A stretch of DNA of 64,000 bases from Gammaproteobacteria bacterium (GTDB taxonomy: Bacteria > Pseudomonadota > Gammaproteobacteria > UBA6429 > Thiohalophilaceae): contig JAOULO010000007.1 of assembly GCA_029881995.1 (NCBI GenBank), positions 30,645 to 94,644 of the forward strand, read 5' to 3'. This document shows, in pieces, positions 57,679 through 64,000 of this stretch. The notes beneath the pieces were generated by a model. It was not told the origin of the DNA and made no database searches. It saw only the letters and a program-made list of their open reading frames with translations. The translations under genes and the position numbers were made by a program. The number at the start of each line of letters is the position of its first letter. Within the stretch, counting starts at the first letter, position 1.

Positions 57679-58746
57679 TTACTCCTGATGATAGGGCTTA
57701 CTTAATTCATGCACAGCATTGATAAAAGCACCGGCATGATCGGGATTCACATTCTGCTGAATACCGTGGCCGAGATTGAAGACATGGCCGTTGCCTGATC
57801 CATAGCTTTCAAGAATCGAAGCCACTTCCTTTCGAATACGTTCAGGTTGCGCGTATAAAACGGTGGGATCCATATTCCCCTGCAAAGCAACTTTATCACC
57901 GACGCGCTTGCGCACTTCACCAATATCTACTGTCCAGTCCAGTCCCACGGCATCGCAACCGATGTTGGCGATATCTTCAATCCAGCAGTGACCGTTTTTG
58001 GTGAAGACGATGGAGGGTACTTTTCGACCTTCGTTTTCCTTGGTCAGGTTTTCCACGATGCGCTGCATGTATTGCAGCGAAAATTCTTTATAGTCCTGTG
58101 GGGTAAGAATGCCTCCCCATGTATCAAAGATCTGTACCGCCTGAGCACCACATGCGATCTGGGCATTGAGATAAACAGTAACCGTATCGGCCAGTTTATC
58201 TAACAGCTTGTGCATGAGATCGGGACGGTCATACATCATGCCCTTCACCTTGGCGAAGTCCTTGGTACCACCACCTTCGACCATGTAAGTGGCGAGGGTC
58301 CAGGGGCTACCAGAAAAACCGATCAGCGGAACCTTACCATCCAGCTCACGGCGGATGACGCTTACTGCGGCCATCACATAACCCAGTTCTTCATCCATTT
58401 CAGGAATAAACAGGCCATCAATATCAGCTGCACGTGTGATGGGTTTACTAAATTTTGGCCCTTCGCCCTGTTCAAAATAGAGGCCGAGACCCATGGCGTC
58501 AGGGATGGTCAGGATGTCAGAGAACAGGATTGCAGCATCCAGATCGTAACGACGCAGGGGTTGCATGGTCACTTCACAGGCCAGGTCAGGTGTTTTGCAT
58601 AAGGTCAGAAAGTCACCGGCCTCAGCACGGGTCTTGCGGTATTCAGGCAGATAACGACCGGCCTGGCGCATCATCCACACTGGAGTCATATCAACAGGTT
58701 CGCGGCACAAGGCTTTTAGGAAACGATCATTTTGGAGTTCTGTCAT
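57679..58746 (-). CDS. hemE: Uroporphyrinogen decarboxylase
   Basis: Cytoplasmic TIM-barrel enzyme that decarboxylates uroporphyrinogen III to coproporphyrinogen III. The N-terminal signature [16 protein letters not shown] and the second motif [16 protein letters not shown] are present, with catalytic Asp in [13 protein letters not shown]. Length 355 aa matches the family. It feeds HemF, whose gene is at 40651. Confidence 0.97.
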   Translation of the reverse strand: MTELQNDRFLKALCREPVDMTPVWMMRQAGRYLPEYRKTRAEAGDFLTLCKTPDLACEVTMQPLRRYDLDAAILFSDILTIPDAMGLGLYFEQGEGPKFSKPITRAADIDGLFIPEMDEELGYVMAAVSVIRRELDGKVPLIGFSGSPWTLATYMVEGGGTKDFAKVKGMMYDRPDLMHKLLDKLADTVTVYLNAQIACGAQAVQIFDTWGGILTPQDYKEFSLQYMQRIVENLTKENEGRKVPSIVFTKNGHCWIEDIANIGCDAVGLDWTVDIGEVRKRVGDKVALQGNMDPTVLYAQPERIRKEVASILESYGSGNGHVFNLGHGIQQNVNPDHAGAFINAVHELSKPYHQE

Positions 58747-58779
58747 TTTTATCTTCTTTTATTTAACCGCAAGGGTTTT

Positions 58780-58936
58780 TAAACCGCAAAGGGCGCGAAG
58801 GTTCGCAAAGTAAATTATTTATTGTTGTTCAGATTCATGCCGTTATCCGGAATACTTCATGAATCACAAAATTATTGCACCCGCATCGGTTAATCATTAA
58901 TGAAGCTTAGCGTTCCTTCGCGCCCTTTGCGGTTTA
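58780..58936. repeat. Element bounded by a 22-bp perfect inverted repeat
   Basis: Positions 58780-58801 and 58915-58936 are perfect 22-bp reverse complements (TAAACCGCAAAGG core then GCGCGAAGG). The 113 bases between hold no gene. It fills the space between gltD and hemE and looks like a MITE- or repeat-type insertion; no coding sequence or clear target duplication is visible. Confidence 0.75.
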
Positions 58937-58941
58937 TGTTT

Positions 58942-64000
<5,059 letters not shown>

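Overview
The window comes from the chromosome of a free-living gammaproteobacterium with respiratory metabolism and type IV pili. The evidence is a Pil-Chp chemosensory kinase, a cbb3 oxidase operon under an FNR/ANR-type regulator, hisBHAFIE followed by hinT and tatABC, an NtrC-type glnK-amtB unit, hemE/hemF, gltBD, yifB/comM, ubiK and fetAB. Codon use and GC content are moderate. The genus cannot be fixed from the sequence; a Chromatiales-like lineage is only a guess. No rRNA, tRNA, CRISPR array or phage was seen.

Layout. (1) 1-8548: chemosensory block, with a 5'-truncated ChpA/PilL-type hybrid kinase, a CheB-type methylesterase and a CheW-type adaptor, then an HD-GYP c-di-GMP phosphodiesterase. 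(2) 8587-12508: a small CPBP glutamic-type intramembrane protease beside a large secreted repeat protein whose C-terminus is a Gly-Gly-Cys-Ser / FDPT / TM / Arg-rich sorting tail. This looks like a JDVT-CTERM protease-substrate pair. (3) 12669-18303: glutathione reductase; an unusual CheW-acidic linker-TM-LysM protein; gamma-carbonic-anhydrase family protein; a secreted double-thioredoxin protein; a DUF6165 protein. (4) 18304-25333: AT-richer accessory region with a Sec-exported RHS protein carrying a nested carbohydrate-binding-like insertion and a papain-like C-terminal tip, a probable membrane immunity protein, an orphan gene, three REP palindromes and their RAYT transposase. (5) 25554-28287: dual-receiver protein, small beta-barrel, mtgA and a small membrane protein. 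(6) 28312-34453: ccoH, ccoG, ccoP, ccoQ, ccoO and ccoN on the minus strand with a perfect FNR box, then the fnr/anr gene. (7) 34633-41556: histidine genes, hinT, tatABC, tsaC, hemF. (8) 41871-46905: DUF2835 protein, a metallopeptidase/propeller/barrel protein, yifB, ubiK. (9) 47044-50383: two TorF-type porins, glnK and amtB with NtrC and sigma-54 sites. (10) 50685-55134: two chemoreceptors. (11) 55179-64000: CDGSH protein, fetAB, two small DUF proteins, hemE, an inverted-repeat element, gltD and a 5'-truncated gltB.

How the parts fit. Several modules concern surface behaviour: the Chp kinase, CheB, CheW, CheW-LysM, receptors, dual-receiver protein and HD-GYP enzyme together suggest control of pili or surface life. 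The CheW-LysM protein could physically tie a chemosensory array to the cell wall. The accessory block adds surface proteins and probable contact toxin/immunity functions. The rest is core respiration, nitrogen assimilation, heme and histidine synthesis, and Tat export.

The candidates for undescribed biology, in order, are the CheW-TM-LysM fusion, the signal-peptide-bearing RHS toxin with its adjacent membrane protein and nested insertion, and the CPBP protease/sorting-tail pair.
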